A model generated the notes under the pieces. That model saw nothing but the letters and a program-made list of their open reading frames with translations. It was not told the origin of the DNA and searched no databases. Of a stretch of 64,000 bases of DNA, positions 7,983 through 16,845 are shown piece by piece (position 1 is the first letter of the stretch; each line of letters starts with the position of its first letter). The stretch is from Vibrio coralliilyticus (lineage in GTDB: Bacteria; Pseudomonadota; Gammaproteobacteria; Enterobacterales; Vibrionaceae). The position numbers were made by a program, and so were the translations under genes. The DNA is taken from the NCBI RefSeq assembly GCF_024449095.1, contig NZ_CP024628.1, positions 1,426,001 through 1,490,000 on the forward strand. Direction: 5' to 3'.

Positions 7983-9538
7983 TTCGTTTGTTTACCCTCT
8001 TCTTGTGCTGCTACATGCTGCTCCCTGGACATGTTCAAGCGCAAGACTTACTGAGCAAAATTAAACAATCTGGTCGGATTGTTATTGGTGTCAAAGCCGA
8101 TTACCCACCTTGGGGAATGCTGGACAGTAATAGTCAACCGGCAGGCTTTGAACCCGACTTGGCAAAAATGATTGGCCAAGCGCTCAACGCCAAGGTCGAA
8201 TTCAAAACAGTCACTAGTGCTAACCGATTCCAAAAACTTAATGAAGGGCAAGTCGATATGCTGATTGCTACCGTTGGCGATTCGATGCAACGTCGACAGC
8301 GTGTCCGTATGATCACACCTCACTATTTCCGCAGTGGTGTCACTGCACTGGCCCACAAATCCAACCTTGTTGCACAGTGGACAGACTTAATCGGAAAGCC
8401 CGTCTGCCTGACGGCTGGGGCATACTTTAATAAGTCTTTGGTACAAAATTATCGGATCAAACCAATCATTTTAATGAGCAACCGAGATGCCAAGCTGGCT
8501 CTGCTGACGAATAAATGTCAGGCATGGGCTTATGACAGCGGCATCCTATTCCACTTGTCGAATCAAAAAGAGTGGAGTGACTATAGTGTTGATGTAGAAA
8601 CCATCATGCCCATTCACTGGTCAATGGTCACTCGCAAGGATACCGCATCACAGTCTTTCGCAGACTGGTTGTCTCGCTTTATTGCCAGCCGCATCAGAGA
8701 TGGTCGACTAAAGAGCCTCGCTCAACAATGGCAGTTGCCTGAACAGGACTATCTCGCTCAGCAACACAAAAACTGGAGCTCAGTAGATGAAAATGGTGAT
8801 GCCTTGTGTCAAGCCAATAGCCAGGAAATAAGCCGGCAGAAACTCTGCTTTGATACTGTCATATCGCTTGGTCAGCAGGGTGATAAAAAACTGTGGCCTT
8901 TTGACCGATTCGATACCGAACGGCTTATCCAGTCAATGCTCCATACCGCTCTCTTCACTTTGGTGTCGATCTTTACAGCAGTAGCACTGGCATTATGCTT
9001 TACCCAAATGACCCTGAGTTCAAAAATCTGGGTATCCAAACCCATCGCCTTTCTGACTCACCTACAAAGCTCAATCCCTCCGATTTTGATGCTTTACCTG
9101 ATCTATTTTGGCGCTTTATCTTTCTGGAATGAGCACGGCCAGCATTGGTTATTAAGTGGAGCCAGTGTCGCGTGGTTGGTACTGGCACTGTACACAGCAT
9201 CAGGAATCAACAACCTAGTCACGGCAGAAGTGGCATCGCCACTTTCCTTAACTCAGCGATACCTTCATCATAGTGCAGGAGTCAAAGCCAATTTAGTCAA
9301 TCTCGCCAAAGCAGCCGGCATGGCCAGTGTTATTGCTTCCCCCAATGCCGTGCTTGTCGTTAACACCTTAGTCTCGAGTTCTGGCTACCCCGTCCTACTC
9401 ATGACTCTTCTGGCTCTGTTTTATTATCTCGAAGTCCTGCTGTTTGCTTACCTTGTCGGCAAGCTATTCACACGCTATTCCGATTATCTGAAACGACAAA
9501 CTTCGGCCGATATCAACAACAAAGGAGCGTTGCAATGA
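7979..9538 (+). CDS. Periplasmic binding protein (family 3) fused to HisM-like ABC permease domain
   Basis: 519 residues. A Sec signal peptide (cleavage near QAQ-D, residues 20-23) precedes a family 3 solute-binding domain (~24-255; GRIVIGVKADYPPWGM, GFEPDLAKMIG), usual for amino-acid uptake. From ~315 it continues into about five membrane segments resembling the HisM permease fold (ERLIQSMLHTALFTLVSIF, SSIPPILMLYLIYFG) with a degenerate EAA-like loop (NLAKAAGMASVIASPNA, ~440-456). Fusion of these two modules occurs in some glutamine-type systems. No ABC ATPase gene is in the window, so active transport is doubtful. A sensing role with the downstream channel gene is an inference. Confidence 0.8.
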   Translation: MIRLFTLFLCCYMLLPGHVQAQDLLSKIKQSGRIVIGVKADYPPWGMLDSNSQPAGFEPDLAKMIGQALNAKVEFKTVTSANRFQKLNEGQVDMLIATVGDSMQRRQRVRMITPHYFRSGVTALAHKSNLVAQWTDLIGKPVCLTAGAYFNKSLVQNYRIKPIILMSNRDAKLALLTNKCQAWAYDSGILFHLSNQKEWSDYSVDVETIMPIHWSMVTRKDTASQSFADWLSRFIASRIRDGRLKSLAQQWQLPEQDYLAQQHKNWSSVDENGDALCQANSQEISRQKLCFDTVISLGQQGDKKLWPFDRFDTERLIQSMLHTALFTLVSIFTAVALALCFTQMTLSSKIWVSKPIAFLTHLQSSIPPILMLYLIYFGALSFWNEHGQHWLLSGASVAWLVLALYTASGINNLVTAEVASPLSLTQRYLHHSAGVKANLVNLAKAAGMASVIASPNAVLVVNTLVSSSGYPVLLMTLLALFYYLEVLLFAYLVGKLFTRYSDYLKRQTSADINNKGALQ

Positions 9539-10158
9539 TTCTATCAGACATGGCTTTATGGCTGTCGCTCACTTACGCGTTTAGTCTCAATATCCTAATT
9601 GCCATATCAGCAATGACCATCGGCTTCCCACTAGGGGCTCTCTTAAGCCGTGGAGCGAATCACAGCCAAGCGCCCGTAAAATGGTTGGCAAAAGGCGTTC
9701 AATCTTTGCTCTGCAACGTGCCCAGTTTTGTCATGCTGTTCTACTTGGCGTTAATCGTCCCCTCACGCTGGGAAATGATGGGGTTCGAGATGTATGTCCC
9801 AGCTTTAGGTAAAGCTATCATCGCTTTGGCTATCCCTGTCATGGGCTACAGCTGTGACCTAGCCACACAAAAGCGTACCAGCGGTAGGTCCTTCTCGTTA
9901 TCGGCCGTCAATCAATTTTTCCTAGTCATCTTGATGGCCTCCACAACTGCCTCGGCTATAGGGGTGGACGAGATTCTGGCTACATCAAACTCCTACATTG
10001 CTTCATCAGGAAAAGCCGACGCGATACTGCCTATTTACACCATGGTGGCGTGTTTCTTTATTGTCAGTGGCGCCTTGTGCCAAAGCTTTTTGAAGACTTT
10101 CATCGCACTCGCTGAAAAGCGTCAACATCGGCATGTTGAATCGGGAGACCAATCATGA
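9535..10158 (+). CDS. ABC-type polar amino-acid permease-like membrane protein
   Basis: 207 residues, about five membrane segments. The N-terminal half aligns by eye with HisM/GlnP permeases (LTYAFSLNILIAISAMTIGFPLG, then CNVPSFVMLFYLALIVP), but the conserved EAA loop that docks to an ATPase is not convincing. It overlaps both neighbours by 4 nt. Together with the fused permease upstream it would form a heterodimeric membrane pair lacking an ATPase. It may be an orphan importer borrowing an ATPase encoded elsewhere, or a non-transporting receptor. Confidence 0.72.
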   Translation: MILSDMALWLSLTYAFSLNILIAISAMTIGFPLGALLSRGANHSQAPVKWLAKGVQSLLCNVPSFVMLFYLALIVPSRWEMMGFEMYVPALGKAIIALAIPVMGYSCDLATQKRTSGRSFSLSAVNQFFLVILMASTTASAIGVDEILATSNSYIASSGKADAILPIYTMVACFFIVSGALCQSFLKTFIALAEKRQHRHVESGDQS

Positions 10159-12233
10159 TCAAACCTTCCGAATTGCAGTACTACCATTTACGCTGGATTG
10201 CCGCGCTCATTTGGTCAGCCGCGGCCTTCATCACCATCAGTATTTACCAGTGGCACGCAGATATCGATACTGAAATCCGTCATCATCTGGTGCAGCAGAG
10301 CCAAACCGCTACTCAGGCCATTAACAAACGCTTGTCTGAGTTATCACACAAGACAGAACTGCTCGCATCTGCCATCAATCAGAAGCAACATAATGATCAA
10401 GAGCTGCGTGATTTGATCACTCAATCCGTGATGACCACCAAAGGCGCACATCGTGGAGGGATCGCCTTTCACAAAGATCGCTATCCGCTGTCAACCAACC
10501 CTTTGTATTCACCCTACTTTCAAAAAAATGGTGAGAATCGTCCAAACCAGTTTATTTCAGAGCGTTACGACTACACCTTGCCAGACCGAATGAACAACGG
10601 CCCACGCACATTCTGGTTTCACCAACCGATGGAAAAAGGCAGTATGTGGATGGAGCCGTATTTCGGTACTAACGCCAATACCTGGCTGGCTGAATATATT
10701 GTACCGTTTGAGTCCAGCTACGATGGGCAGATCAATAACGGCTATGATGGCATTGTCTTTCTCAATTTTTCCCTCAACAGCCTGACGAAACAAGTTCTTA
10801 ACCTTGACCTTGGAAGCCAAGGCTTTGGCATGTTGATTTCACATACTGGGCAGATATTGGCCTACCCTAATAAGTCTGTGCTAGGCAAAGATATTTATCG
10901 CTTAGATCGCAACGAATATCCGCTTCTTGCATCGATCTCAGAGCAACTTTCTAAAGGCAACTTGTCTACCTTTTCTCATCCTGTGACGGGTCGAGAAGAA
11001 TGGATGGTGCTGAGCAACATCGCAGGCCTAGATGCTCAACTTGGGCTCATCATTGATGCTGATGAGCTACGAAAATCTACCGCCTCTCACGCTTGGTATC
11101 ATGATTTGGTTTGGTTTCTGCTCATCGCAGGCTTGATTATTTTTATCGCTTCTTTGCGTTTTCCCAACGCCTCGAGATACCGATTAAGACGCCTATTCAC
11201 TGTTCTATCCTTGTGCCTTCTTTCTTATCTTTTACTGCTTTGGTATCAAGCCCTTGCACCAAAACCGTTGAGTAAAGGAGAAGCATTATTAGTCAACGAA
11301 GAAAGCGCCTATCTGGCTTCGCAGGCTCATTACCCTCTAGGGGGGAAAACGTCCTCAGAGCACATTCACCCTATCAACTTAACCGTAGAGTCCTTAGATC
11401 TTGTTGAAGCCGATCAAGTCAGCATTGTGGGGAAAATCATCACCACAGAGCAAACCACCGATGAGCCCCCCCTGCATATCAATAATTCACTGGATACCTC
11501 TTGGTCTTTGATTCGAGAAAGTGAAGAGTTTCAGCTCTGGCAGTTTGTCGCCCTCATCAAACAGCCTTTTGATTACGAGTCTTTTCCGTTTGACCGTGAA
11601 GTCATTGAATTGACTATGATTCCGAGGCCAGAATCTGGCTACCTGATGTTGGTTCCAGAATTCGACAGCTATCCGTCAATGCGACCCGAAGACCTACCCG
11701 GAATTAGGATGGCCGAGCACGATTTTGGTAGCTGGAAGCTGCTGCAAAGTTACTTCAGTTACCAGACTGACCAGCTTTACAACGGCCATCGCACCATCAA
11801 CCTTAAGTACAATATGGTGATCCAACGCAGCATCACTGGTCCACTGATTAGCCATATCATGCCGCTGTTGGTCGTGAGCTTTCTCACTTACTGTATGTTG
11901 CTTCTATGGACAAAAGATGAAAAACAGCAAGCACTATGGGGTTTCAACACTGCCACCGTTCTCCAATACTGCGCGTCATTGTTTTTCATCTTAGTCATTG
12001 CGCATGTTGCCCTACGTGAAGAATTGAACGCCCAAGGGGTTATCTTCATCGAATATTTCTATTTTCTCGCTTATCTGCAAATCATTTTCACCTCGATTGG
12101 CGCTCTGGCGTACACCACTGAGATGAAAATTCATGCACTAGAGTACCAACAAGGGCTGCGAGTCAAACAATGGTATTGGCCATTACTGCTGATGCTGTCA
12201 TTGATAATTACTTTATTGTTTATCGAAAAGTAG
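10155..12233 (+). CDS. Cache domain fused to pentameric ligand-gated ion channel (pLGIC)
   Basis: 692 residues. Order: TM (~14-33), periplasmic dCache-like sensor (~35-305; RTFWFHQPMEKGSMW, LISHTGQILAYPN), two TMs (~315-335, ~348-366), then a channel extracellular domain with the FPFD Cys-loop-type signature (477-480; FPFDREVIELTMIP) and four C-terminal TMs (~560-690) in the GLIC-like pattern: HIMPLLVVSFLTY, a pore helix TATVLQYCASLFFILVIAHVAL, IEYFYFLAYLQIIF and a terminal WPLLLMLSLIITLLF. Prokaryotic pLGICs are proton- or ligand-gated cation/anion channels of the inner membrane. The start overlaps the permease gene by 4 nt. A binding protein, permease pair and Cache-channel in one coupled operon suggests chemosensing linked to ion flux. 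The topology call is based on reading only. Confidence 0.8.
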   Translation: MIKPSELQYYHLRWIAALIWSAAAFITISIYQWHADIDTEIRHHLVQQSQTATQAINKRLSELSHKTELLASAINQKQHNDQELRDLITQSVMTTKGAHRGGIAFHKDRYPLSTNPLYSPYFQKNGENRPNQFISERYDYTLPDRMNNGPRTFWFHQPMEKGSMWMEPYFGTNANTWLAEYIVPFESSYDGQINNGYDGIVFLNFSLNSLTKQVLNLDLGSQGFGMLISHTGQILAYPNKSVLGKDIYRLDRNEYPLLASISEQLSKGNLSTFSHPVTGREEWMVLSNIAGLDAQLGLIIDADELRKSTASHAWYHDLVWFLLIAGLIIFIASLRFPNASRYRLRRLFTVLSLCLLSYLLLLWYQALAPKPLSKGEALLVNEESAYLASQAHYPLGGKTSSEHIHPINLTVESLDLVEADQVSIVGKIITTEQTTDEPPLHINNSLDTSWSLIRESEEFQLWQFVALIKQPFDYESFPFDREVIELTMIPRPESGYLMLVPEFDSYPSMRPEDLPGIRMAEHDFGSWKLLQSYFSYQTDQLYNGHRTINLKYNMVIQRSITGPLISHIMPLLVVSFLTYCMLLLWTKDEKQQALWGFNTATVLQYCASLFFILVIAHVALREELNAQGVIFIEYFYFLAYLQIIFTSIGALAYTTEMKIHALEYQQGLRVKQWYWPLLLMLSLIITLLFIEK

Positions 12234-12263
12234 CCGAGCATCGATTCACGGCAATTCTAGTTG

Positions 12264-12291
12264 AAAATCCCCGAGTATTTTTCGGGGATTT
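12264..12291 (+). terminator. Rho-independent terminator
   Basis: Hairpin AATCCCCGA-GTATTTT-TCGGGGATT with flanking A and T runs, directly after the Cache-channel gene. It closes the four-gene overlapping operon before the lamin-tail gene. Confidence 0.75.
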
Positions 12292-12337
12292 CGCTACATT
12301 AGACACGTTCAATGCCCTAAAAAACAAGGAGTGACTC

Positions 12338-13114
12338 GTGTCAGTGAATACCCAATACATTCAACAAGAAGTACTTAAAATTCTCGATCAACTGTCGATG
12401 CCAGAAAAGCTATCTCAAGACAATATGGATGAGTGCTGGCAAAAGCTCAATCAACTGCAAGTGCTCAATCAAGTTGAAATTTCTGCACTGGATTTTAAAG
12501 GAAGCAGCTCCCCATTAGATGAGTCGATCACGATACGAAATCGTGGCAATCTGACCGTTGACATCAGTGGCTGGCACATTCAGGCCGGGTCGCCTGATCA
12601 GCAGTATATCTTCCCTGAGCATACCTACTTATCGCCGTCTGAAAGCATCAAAATTGACACTTCTGGCAAATCTGAGCACAGCTTCGGCTCTAATCAACCA
12701 GTGTGGAATAACCGAGGCGATCTTGGCACTCTGGTTAACCAAAATGGACAAACGGTATCCAGCTTCATTTATGGTGATAAGGCCCACCCCCATACCATCA
12801 TCAGTCATATTAACTATGACGGTGAAGAGTTTCGCAGTGAAGGGGATGAGTATGTTGAAATTCACAATACCTCTGAGCATATCGTTGACCTCAGCAACTG
12901 GCGCTTAGAAGCACTACGCAATGAGCGTTGTTTTGTGTTTCCTGAAAACACTCAGCTTGCGCCACTAACATCGCTGCGCATCTTTACCAACAAAGCTTCG
13001 CTTGAGCGTAACGAGTTCAGCTTTAATAGCCCTACTGCCCTGTGGAACAACAATGGCGGTAGCTGCGCGCTGATCGATTATCAGGACAGAGAAGTGTCCA
13101 GCTATAACTATTAA
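12338..13114 (+). CDS. Protein with two lamin-tail domains (LTD)
   Basis: 258 residues from a GTG start with AAGGAG 6-7 nt upstream. After a helical N-terminus (~1-45) come two immunoglobulin-like lamin-tail domain repeats: ~48-145 (SITIRNRGNLTVDISGWHI, YIFPEHTYLSPSESIKI) and ~160-258 (DEYVEIHNTSEHIVDLSNWRL, CFVFPENTQLAPLTSLRI). Both contain a WNN(R/N)G motif. Bacterial LTDs are usually on secreted or surface proteins, but no signal peptide is visible. It follows a terminator, so it starts a new transcription unit. Function unknown; a structural or adhesion role is a guess. Confidence 0.78.
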   Translation: MSVNTQYIQQEVLKILDQLSMPEKLSQDNMDECWQKLNQLQVLNQVEISALDFKGSSSPLDESITIRNRGNLTVDISGWHIQAGSPDQQYIFPEHTYLSPSESIKIDTSGKSEHSFGSNQPVWNNRGDLGTLVNQNGQTVSSFIYGDKAHPHTIISHINYDGEEFRSEGDEYVEIHNTSEHIVDLSNWRLEALRNERCFVFPENTQLAPLTSLRIFTNKASLERNEFSFNSPTALWNNNGGSCALIDYQDREVSSYNY

Positions 13115-13131
13115 TCAAAAGGGGATAGCCG

Positions 13132-14094
13132 TTGACGAGTGACTCACCAGTAAGATCACGGACTCATGAATCGGTTCCTGAGTCTGATCTACAGCAGTTG
13201 ATCCGCGAAGGTATTCAACTGCTGCAATACGTTGCTCGTCACGGTGATCTCACCATTGATCCAGGGATTGCTGAAGGTATCTACCGCGCCAAATATAGGA
13301 TCGATACTCGGCATTGGAGTGTTGAGGATGAAACCTTGCTGTTGCAATGTTATGACCGTTTAGCCAAGCAGGTCTATCCAGTGACGGTTGAGAGTATTAA
13401 AGCTGTCGTCCCTGACGCCAAAGATGGCAAGCTGGAATTACCAGGTGCGTCGAGAGTCATCACTTGGTATCGGCGCTACACGGTTTTCACGCTAATTTTC
13501 CTGTTGCTTGTTCAGATGTACTATTTGTTTGGTTACGCTCTAACACAAAACCTCCTGACCTCAGTAGGTGCTTCAGACACACTCGGTTCACCTATGCCAC
13601 CCGATATGGAAGCCAACTACCAACTGCTTAGGAACTGGAACCACATCTGGCTAGGTGGACGCAATATTCCTTTGGATGCCGAGAGAACCGTCAATGAAGA
13701 TTCACCAGTCGAGTACTCCGCAAATCTGATCGCCGCCCAATCCGTATTGCAAATGCTGCAAAACTACATTTTACCACTGATGTATGGCCTACTTGGGGCA
13801 TTCATTTTCGTTCTACGTAGCTTGCTGCAACAAGTCCGAACCCTCACCTATACCGCGAGTCGTGAGGTAGGCTATCGACTAAGGCTCACGCTTGGCTGCC
13901 TAGCCGGAATGATCACTGGCTGGTTACTCAAGCCCGAGATGGGTGATATGACACTTTCCCCTATGGCGCTGGCCTTTATCGCCGGTTACAGCATCGAAGT
14001 GCTATTTACTTTGCTTGATCGCCTGATTGATGGGATTCGTCGTCAGCCTGAGTCGCCTCCTGAATCTTCTTCAGCGGGTCGAGCGCCTGATTAG
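13132..14094 (+). CDS. Four-TM membrane protein of unknown function
   Basis: 320 residues from a TTG start preceded by AAAAGGGGA. A soluble N-terminal part (~1-112, helical) is followed by membrane segments at ~117-138, ~218-238, ~255-270 and ~280-300, and a polar Pro/Ser-rich tail. The loop between the first two TMs (~80 residues) should lie in the periplasm. The helix ending GYSIEVLFTLLDRLI resembles a recurring motif of uncharacterised bacterial membrane proteins, but I do not recognise the family. It is 17 nt downstream of the lamin-tail gene, probably cotranscribed. Its last 89 bases overlap an oppositely oriented small gene. Confidence 0.8.
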   Translation: MTSDSPVRSRTHESVPESDLQQLIREGIQLLQYVARHGDLTIDPGIAEGIYRAKYRIDTRHWSVEDETLLLQCYDRLAKQVYPVTVESIKAVVPDAKDGKLELPGASRVITWYRRYTVFTLIFLLLVQMYYLFGYALTQNLLTSVGASDTLGSPMPPDMEANYQLLRNWNHIWLGGRNIPLDAERTVNEDSPVEYSANLIAAQSVLQMLQNYILPLMYGLLGAFIFVLRSLLQQVRTLTYTASREVGYRLRLTLGCLAGMITGWLLKPEMGDMTLSPMALAFIAGYSIEVLFTLLDRLIDGIRRQPESPPESSSAGRAPD

Positions 14095-14317
14095 CCATTG
14101 CCGGAGCTTGTTCAACAAAGGTTTTCACCAATTTGGCCACCATCTCCAAAGATTCTTTCTGTAACGATTCCAGCCTATCCACACCTTGCAGCACACTGAT
14201 AACTTTCTGATAGACCTTGACCTTTTGCTTTACTTGCTCGGGTGTCATCTTCAGCTTTTGCAATTTGGGTTTGTACGCTTTCTTGACAATTTTGAGTGCA
14301 TTAATCAAATCTGACAT
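14006..14317 (-). CDS. Small lysine-rich helical protein, antisense-overlapping
   Basis: 103 residues starting MSDLINALKIVKKAYKPKLQ, all-helical, no membrane segment. The ATG at 14317 is preceded by GAGGAAGG at good spacing, better than the ATG at 14335. It runs convergent to the four-TM gene and its 3' end overlaps that gene by 89 bp. The stretch 14095-14317 has no plus-strand gene, which supports it being real. Its composition (Lys/Gln/Val, few Trp or Cys) resembles the small helical proteins in the reb cluster, but no Reb signature is seen. Confidence 0.6.
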   Translation of the reverse strand: MSDLINALKIVKKAYKPKLQKLKMTPEQVKQKVKVYQKVISVLQGVDRLESLQKESLEMVAKLVKTFVEQAPAMANQALDPLKKIQEATQADDESHQSGDQAK

Positions 14318-14467
14318 AACCTTCCTCGCTTTCATGCCCTACTTTTAACTTATCACTCAACAAGCAATAAACACGGTCAAATAACCCAATTATTCAGCCA
14401 ATTAGCCTGAGCGAACTCCTCCCTTTCACGTCATCATGGCGTGAAACCCGAAAAATAAGGATAGACA

Positions 14468-14890
14468 ATGAAGAACCATTACCTCGGCTGGCTCGCCGCC
14501 TGTTTACTATTACTGACTGGTTGCACGCTACGCTTGGTCGCCCCCTACGATCTTCAAACCGTTCAGCAAGCACAAAGTATCGAGCGCGATATTGAATTCC
14601 TTTACCTCAGTCTGCAGGCACTACCGGAAAATGAGCGCCTCTATTCTAGATTCGCCGACCAATACCTCAAGATAGACGTCAACATTCGTGGGCTAGAACG
14701 CCGACAAGCAAGACGAGAGCAAAATCAAGAAACTTTAAAACAAGCGCAAACCTTAGTTCAGTTCTGGCAACAAGACATGAAAACACACCAACAAAAACAC
14801 ACCCTGTCAGACTTTCTCATCAAGCGTCGATTGGACCAATACCAGCGGCTTATTGATGCGTTAATCCGTGGTGAGCTCGCCAAACAATAA
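14468..14890 (+). CDS. Small lipoprotein of unknown function
   Basis: 140 residues. A lipoprotein signal is clear: hydrophobic stretch, then LLTGC with the lipidated Cys19. The mature part (~20-140) is helical and charged (many Glu, Arg, Gln), probably a periplasmic coiled coil. There is no Asp at position +2 after the Cys (it is Thr), so Lol sorting to the outer membrane would be expected. Ribosome binding site AAGGA about 7 nt upstream. The next gene follows after 17 nt. Family not recognised. Confidence 0.8.
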   Translation: MKNHYLGWLAACLLLLTGCTLRLVAPYDLQTVQQAQSIERDIEFLYLSLQALPENERLYSRFADQYLKIDVNIRGLERRQARREQNQETLKQAQTLVQFWQQDMKTHQQKHTLSDFLIKRRLDQYQRLIDALIRGELAKQ

Positions 14891-14907
14891 TTTTTAAGGA
14901 ACAGAAA

Positions 14908-15207
14908 ATGACGGAAAACATAGACAGCATCATTGAACAGATCACCAGCCAAATTGAAGATTCACCGATTAAAAACCTGCTGGCCAGTGCACTGACAGTC
15001 ACACTTGATAAACAGAAGTCCACGCTGGAAGAGCTGATTGCCGCAAGAAACAATGGCGACTTAACCGATGAAGAGTTTGAGTTAGAAATCACGCGTGAAA
15101 AACAAATTGCCGAGGCTGAAATGCTTACTTGGCAGATCAGTGCCAAGTCGGAAGTACAAAAGATCGTCAATAAAACATTTAGCGCACTGGTGAACACGCT
15201 AGTGTAA
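14908..15207 (+). CDS. Small acidic helical protein, unknown
   Basis: 99 residues, no signal peptide or TM. The middle (LDKQKSTLEELIAARNNGDLTDEEFELEITREKQIAEAE) has the look of a SHOCT-like or helical-hairpin segment with a GDLTDEEFE turn, but the match is partial. A ribosome binding site (AAGGA) sits 7 nt before the ATG. It lies 17 nt downstream of the lipoprotein gene and is probably cotranscribed. No function can be assigned. Confidence 0.72.
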   Translation: MTENIDSIIEQITSQIEDSPIKNLLASALTVTLDKQKSTLEELIAARNNGDLTDEEFELEITREKQIAEAEMLTWQISAKSEVQKIVNKTFSALVNTLV

Positions 15208-15255
15208 CGGTTTCTGGCGGGAGAACTCTCGCCACTTTACTCATAAGGGGGAAGA

Positions 15256-16032
15256 ATGGGCAAATACCGACGCCGTCGAGTCATATGGGTTCCTCGTGGC
15301 TACCGACTCAAATCCCGCTATCGCACACTAAGTCAGGCTTCGCAAGCAGAAGCACAACCGCAGGAAGCGTCCGTTTCTCCTACCGCAGAAGCGGCAAGCC
15401 CTCCATCAACTTCGCAGACAAGCCAGGAGGCTCTTTCAACAAGTGAGTCACTCGTACAAGAGGCGGACAAAGCCACGAGTAATGCCAACACTAAGCTCGC
15501 CGAATTTGATACCCACTTTAACCCGTATCAAAGTTATGTCCAAGATCTTGCCCGCTGCCTAACGAGTATGCCAAAAAGCGTGTTTAGCACTCACCCTCAA
15601 GAGGAAGCCGTGTGCACTGAAAAGGCCGACTCTGCCGAAGAGCAGGTGACCCCTGCAAAAAAGCCATGCGAGAGCGCCCCCCCAGAATCTGGTGAAGAAC
15701 CGATTAAGCTCAGACCAAAAATGGAATCCGAAGTCACCGCAGCATCGGCCAGTCACACTTCATCCATTGGCATTAACTGGTCTCAATCATCAAGCTATCA
15801 GGACGGTGCGACTTACACTTACCAATTTCATTTTAAGGCCAGCCCATCTTCAAAGAGTGAGCGTAAAGTCGCCGTAGACACTCAAAAGGAGAGTTCTTCT
15901 CAAGTAGATGAAAATAAAGATAAAGTGATATGTAATCCTGCCAATTCAAAGGGCAAAGAACAACCTCGTCAACCTCACCTTCGTAGGCTGACAGGCGTAC
16001 GTTCCTGCATGCGAGCAACGGATCATCAATAA
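15256..16032 (+). CDS. Low-complexity, probably disordered protein
   Basis: 258 residues. A strongly basic start (MGKYRRRR...RGYRLKSRYR, residues 1-23) is followed by a Ser/Ala/Glu/Pro-rich, largely disordered tract (~25-165) and a short Tyr/Ser-rich stretch (SSSYQDGATYTYQFHF) before a charged tail. No domain is recognised and no signal peptide is seen. The ribosome binding site (AAGGGGGAAG) is strong. Coding is supported by position within a run of plus-strand genes and a good initiation site. It could be an assembly or scaffold protein, but that is speculation. Confidence 0.65.
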   Translation: MGKYRRRRVIWVPRGYRLKSRYRTLSQASQAEAQPQEASVSPTAEAASPPSTSQTSQEALSTSESLVQEADKATSNANTKLAEFDTHFNPYQSYVQDLARCLTSMPKSVFSTHPQEEAVCTEKADSAEEQVTPAKKPCESAPPESGEEPIKLRPKMESEVTAASASHTSSIGINWSQSSSYQDGATYTYQFHFKASPSSKSERKVAVDTQKESSSQVDENKDKVICNPANSKGKEQPRQPHLRRLTGVRSCMRATDHQ

Positions 16033-16116
16033 CCCCAGAAGAGTGAACTATTGCACCAAGTATGCACGCCCTGAAAACCCTATTCTGCGGAGGTAACTAC
16101 TCAACAGGAGAAACCA

Positions 16117-16824
16117 ATGAGACAACTACTATTTCGCCTTTGCGAAGCTTCTGACGGACGCACTTTTGCTTTCTTAACAGATCAGCCAGATGTTGAAGAT
16201 TTTTTTGATAGCGGCTACAAGGTGGCCTATAAGTACCGAGATGGACACAAAGGTAAACAACTATTGGCCCGCTGGCGAAGTTCATATTCTGTTAAATCAC
16301 AACCTTACACTCAGGTCCCAGAACAAGACGAACTTCCAGAAGGGGTACAAAGTGCATTTGATACCATGATCTCCAGCTTGATCCCTGGTGTCGATGTTTT
16401 CTTCTGTGATTACAATTTAGCCATCGAAGCGGATCTGCCTATCTGTAACCAAGTGATGGATGCTTATCGTTCTACCGACTTCGTTCTCTTCTCATGTGAA
16501 GAACTAATTGGCAACGATCCAAATACTCAGCCATATATGGTCTCTTATGCAGCGCCACGCTACCCTGAATCAGGGAACACTGGCAGCCAACACCGAATCT
16601 ACAGTAAAACCGATGGCTTTGCCTTTGCTCAAGCTGTGAATGCTATCGTTAACCAACGAGATCGTGATGCGCTGAATGGTGGCCATATCCGCTCAGAAGT
16701 CGATACCTACATTAGTGAACCCTCTGTGAAAGAGTCCGTTGCGGAGCAAGTGATTAATCGTTTTGTTGAAACACTGCCTCAGTTTAACAGCAACGTTAAA
16801 GCCCTTAGTGCCCCCACTGAATAA
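16117..16824 (+). CDS. Unknown protein, faint receiver-like segment
   Basis: 235 residues, soluble. The central part (~85-150) reads IPGVDVFFCDYNLAIEADLP, then STDFVLFSCEE and QHRIYSKTDGFAFAQAVNAIV, which loosely follows the strand-Asp, Ser/Thr, Lys order of a response-regulator receiver (DYNLA, LFSCEE, SKTDGF). The match is too weak to call the family. AGGAG lies 7 nt upstream of the ATG; the next gene follows after 21 nt. If it is a receiver-like fold it would be an atypical, stand-alone one with no partner kinase nearby. Otherwise unknown. Confidence 0.7.
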   Translation: MRQLLFRLCEASDGRTFAFLTDQPDVEDFFDSGYKVAYKYRDGHKGKQLLARWRSSYSVKSQPYTQVPEQDELPEGVQSAFDTMISSLIPGVDVFFCDYNLAIEADLPICNQVMDAYRSTDFVLFSCEELIGNDPNTQPYMVSYAAPRYPESGNTGSQHRIYSKTDGFAFAQAVNAIVNQRDRDALNGGHIRSEVDTYISEPSVKESVAEQVINRFVETLPQFNSNVKALSAPTE

Positions 16825-16845
16825 TCCCAACTGGGAGGACTCTTA

